A program made the translations under genes and the position numbers. Shown one piece after another: positions 13,498-15,014 of a stretch of 15,014 nt of DNA. Source of the DNA: an uncultured Erysipelotrichaceae bacterium (GTDB lineage Bacteria > Bacillota_I > Bacilli_A > RF39 > UBA660); contig CADBRL010000050.1 of assembly GCA_902797105.1 (NCBI GenBank), positions 1 to 15,014 on the forward strand, given 5' to 3'. Position 1 is the first letter of the stretch. Every line of letters starts with the position of its first letter. The notes below the pieces were generated by a model. That model worked only from the letters and a program-made list of their open reading frames with translations, searched no databases and was not told the DNA's origin.

Positions 13498-14172
13498 ATG
13501 ACAATAGATATACTTACTCTTTTTCCAGAAATGTTTGAAGGTTTTATAAATACTTCAATAATCAAAAGAGCAATAGAAAAAGAAATAATCCGGGTTAATC
13601 TAATTAATTTTAGAGATTATTCACCCCTTAATAATAAGCAAGTTGATGATACTCCGTATGGTGGTGGAGCAGGCATGATACTTAGGTGTGAACCAATATT
13701 TGAATGTTTGGATAGTATAGATACAGAAGATGCTTACATAATACTTTTAAGTCCTGAGGGCACAAAATACAAGCAAGATGTTGCTAAAAGATTAAAAGAA
13801 CATAAACACTTAATTATTATATGTGGGCATTATGAAGGTTTTGATGAAAGAATTAAAACAAGAGTAGATGAAGTTATATCAATAGGTGATTATATTCTAA
13901 CCGGAGGGGAAATCCCAGCGATGGCCATTACTGACTCTGTTGCAAGATTATTACCTGGTGTTATAACTAAGGAATCTCTAGATGATGAGTCATTTAATGA
14001 CAATTTACTTGATTATCCAACATATACAAAACCAGCAGAATACCGCGGTTTAAAGGTGCCAGAAGTACTTGTTTCTGGTAATCATAAATTAATTGATGAG
14101 TACAGAAAAAACATGAAAATAGAGAAAACTAAAGCTTTAAGACCAGATTTGATGGAGAATAAAAATGACTAG
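13498..14172 (+). CDS. trmD: tRNA (guanine37-N1)-methyltransferase
   Basis: A 224-residue knotted SAM-dependent enzyme that makes m1G37 next to the anticodon and prevents +1 frameshifting. Family landmarks: IDILTLFPEMF (3-13), VDDTPYGGGAGM (50-61), LSPEGTKYKQ, the knot ICGHYEGFDERI (about 115-126), SIGDYILTGGE, and the C-terminal NLLDYPTYTKPAEYRG with GNHKLIDEYR. Length is slightly below the usual 240-250 residues because of a short C terminus. A strong AAGGAGG ribosome binding site (13487-13493) precedes it. It overlaps the next gene by eight bases. rplS, the usual next gene, is missing here. Confidence 0.97.
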   Translation: MTIDILTLFPEMFEGFINTSIIKRAIEKEIIRVNLINFRDYSPLNNKQVDDTPYGGGAGMILRCEPIFECLDSIDTEDAYIILLSPEGTKYKQDVAKRLKEHKHLIIICGHYEGFDERIKTRVDEVISIGDYILTGGEIPAMAITDSVARLLPGVITKESLDDESFNDNLLDYPTYTKPAEYRGLKVPEVLVSGNHKLIDEYRKNMKIEKTKALRPDLMENKND

Positions 14173-14581
14173 TTATATACTTAAAAATAATAAAAATAGT
14201 AAAGATATTCTGCTTTTTGAAGAAAAGGAAGCATATTCGTTTACACCAAAGAAAACATATAAGTGGGTAAAAAAAGTAACCGTTTTAGACACAGAAATGT
14301 TAAGTAATGTCTGGAAAAATAAAATAAATAAAGAGTATGAAAAACTTCTTAAATATATTTATGCTTTAGTATCTGGAGAAAATACAACAAGCGGGGATGT
14401 TTTAATAGCTTATACAGAAATAGATAGAATTAAAAAATATTTAATATCATTAAGTGAAAAAGGATTAAAAAAAGAAATAATAGAAAAATATTTAAAAAAA
14501 CTATATATATTAGAATTAGAATTAAAAAAAGTTCATGTTATGGAACTTACTGAAGAAATAGAAATGGGAAAGGGAAGATAA
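14165..14581 (+). CDS. Hypothetical helical protein, 138 residues
   Basis: Not recognised. A Lys/Glu-rich, soluble and mostly helical protein with long runs such as EIIEKYLKKLYILELELKKV near the end. No signal peptide, cysteine cluster or catalytic motif is seen. It starts inside trmD (eight-base overlap) and stops two bases before the next start, so it is translated as part of the trmD operon. That constant coupling makes it a real gene, and a link to translation or to the following membrane protein is only a guess. Confidence 0.75.
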   Translation: MTSYILKNNKNSKDILLFEEKEAYSFTPKKTYKWVKKVTVLDTEMLSNVWKNKINKEYEKLLKYIYALVSGENTTSGDVLIAYTEIDRIKKYLISLSEKGLKKEIIEKYLKKLYILELELKKVHVMELTEEIEMGKGR

Positions 14582-14583
14582 AA

Positions 14584-14880
14584 ATGAAAAATAAAACCAG
14601 TTTAATACTTATATTAGGAAGTGTAATAATGTTAGGAGTTATAATTTATTACATGAATTTTAGAACAGTAACAGTTGAATTTGCTGCGAAGATCGGCGCT
14701 GGAGTTGCTCCGATAACAGTAAAAGTGGGAGAAACAGTTACGGAACCAGCAGCACCAGAAAGTGATGAATATAAGTTTTTAGGTTGGTATTTAGGTGATG
14801 AAAAATTTGATTTCAGTAAACCAATTAAGAATAATATCAAACTTGAAGCTAAATGGGAAAAAATAGAAAATGAAAAATAA
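14584..14880 (+). CDS. Membrane-anchored protein with one InlB B-type repeat
   Basis: A 98-residue protein. Residues 4-22 form a single N-terminal membrane helix (TSLILILGSVIMLGVIIYY). Residues 26-92 match one Listeria-Bacteroides (InlB B) repeat: TVTVEFAAKIGAGVAPITVK, VGETVTEPAAPESDEYKFLG, then WYLGDEKFDFSKP and the closing LEAKW. Such beta-grasp repeats usually occur in tandem in large adhesins, so a single anchored copy is unusual. The repeat should face the outside of the cell if the helix is an uncleaved anchor. It starts two bases after the previous gene; AAGGGAAG at 14569-14577 is the ribosome binding site. Function is unknown. Confidence 0.82.
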   Translation: MKNKTSLILILGSVIMLGVIIYYMNFRTVTVEFAAKIGAGVAPITVKVGETVTEPAAPESDEYKFLGWYLGDEKFDFSKPIKNNIKLEAKWEKIENEK

Positions 14881-14936
14881 AGCATCTTTTGATGTGAACC
14901 CCATTTGGGAGACATTGTAAAAAAAGTAGTATATTA

Positions 14937-14984
14937 AAAAGAGAAAAACTATTTTTCTCTTTTTGTGTAAGTTTTTCTCTTTTT
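14937..14984. repeat. A/T-rich inverted repeat with a duplicated right arm
   Basis: AAAAGAGAAAAA (14937-14948) and TTTTTCTCTTTT (14953-14964, one base of slack) form a 12-bp hairpin with a tiny loop. The right arm is repeated at 14972-14984, so two foldings are possible. It may terminate the trmD operon, but the T run is in the stem rather than after it, so this is weak. Confidence 0.4.
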
Positions 14985-15014
14985 CTTGATTTTTGACTTT
15001 AGTCTAGTAGTGTT

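Overview
The window comes from an AT-rich, low-GC Gram-positive bacterium (Bacillota, most likely an uncultured Bacilli-type gut lineage). Support for this: very A/T-biased codons, strong GGAGG-type ribosome binding sites, a T-box leader in front of ileS, rho-independent terminators, a SipW-type signal peptide, and a peptidoglycan deacetylase, which implies a real cell wall. TGA is used as a stop and AGG sits at conserved arginine positions, so the standard bacterial code fits.

Layout. 1-1948: the GC-rich, alanine-rich tail of an unseen gene, then a TasA/camelysin-like secreted protein, a small coiled-coil protein and a Xer-type tyrosine recombinase, tightly packed as one operon. 1994-5528: a terminator and promoter, then an ABC-2 transporter (ATPase plus permease) and a PdaC-like polysaccharide deacetylase, all envelope-related. 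5529-9066: a terminator, an Ile T-box riboswitch, ileS (type 2 isoleucyl-tRNA synthetase with the altered GLHH signature) and tRNA-Arg(CCG). 9100-9860: a minus-strand patch with a small Cys-rich zinc-finger protein and a decayed gene. 9848-10395: a monocistronic unknown gene with a consensus promoter and its own terminator.

10400-11190 is the most interesting part. It holds no long ORF but carries two tandem copies of a compact locus. Each copy has a forward promoter, a leader that hides the Shine-Dalgarno sequence in a 12-bp hairpin, a 30-32 residue single-helix hydrophobic peptide, a hairpin at the stop codon that is also a terminator for the opposite strand, an arm complementary to the 5' end, and a strong convergent TTGACA promoter giving an antisense RNA of about 90-110 nt. 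This is the architecture of a type I toxin-antitoxin system, here duplicated and diverged.

11297-14880: a dense forward run of mscL, a YgjP-type metallopeptidase, a SpoU/TrmH rRNA methyltransferase, rimM, trmD, an unknown 138-residue protein and a membrane-anchored single InlB-type repeat protein. The middle of this run is a ribosome/tRNA maturation operon. The usual rpsP and rplS partners are not adjacent. The last 130 bases are A/T-rich inverted and direct repeats with no gene seen.
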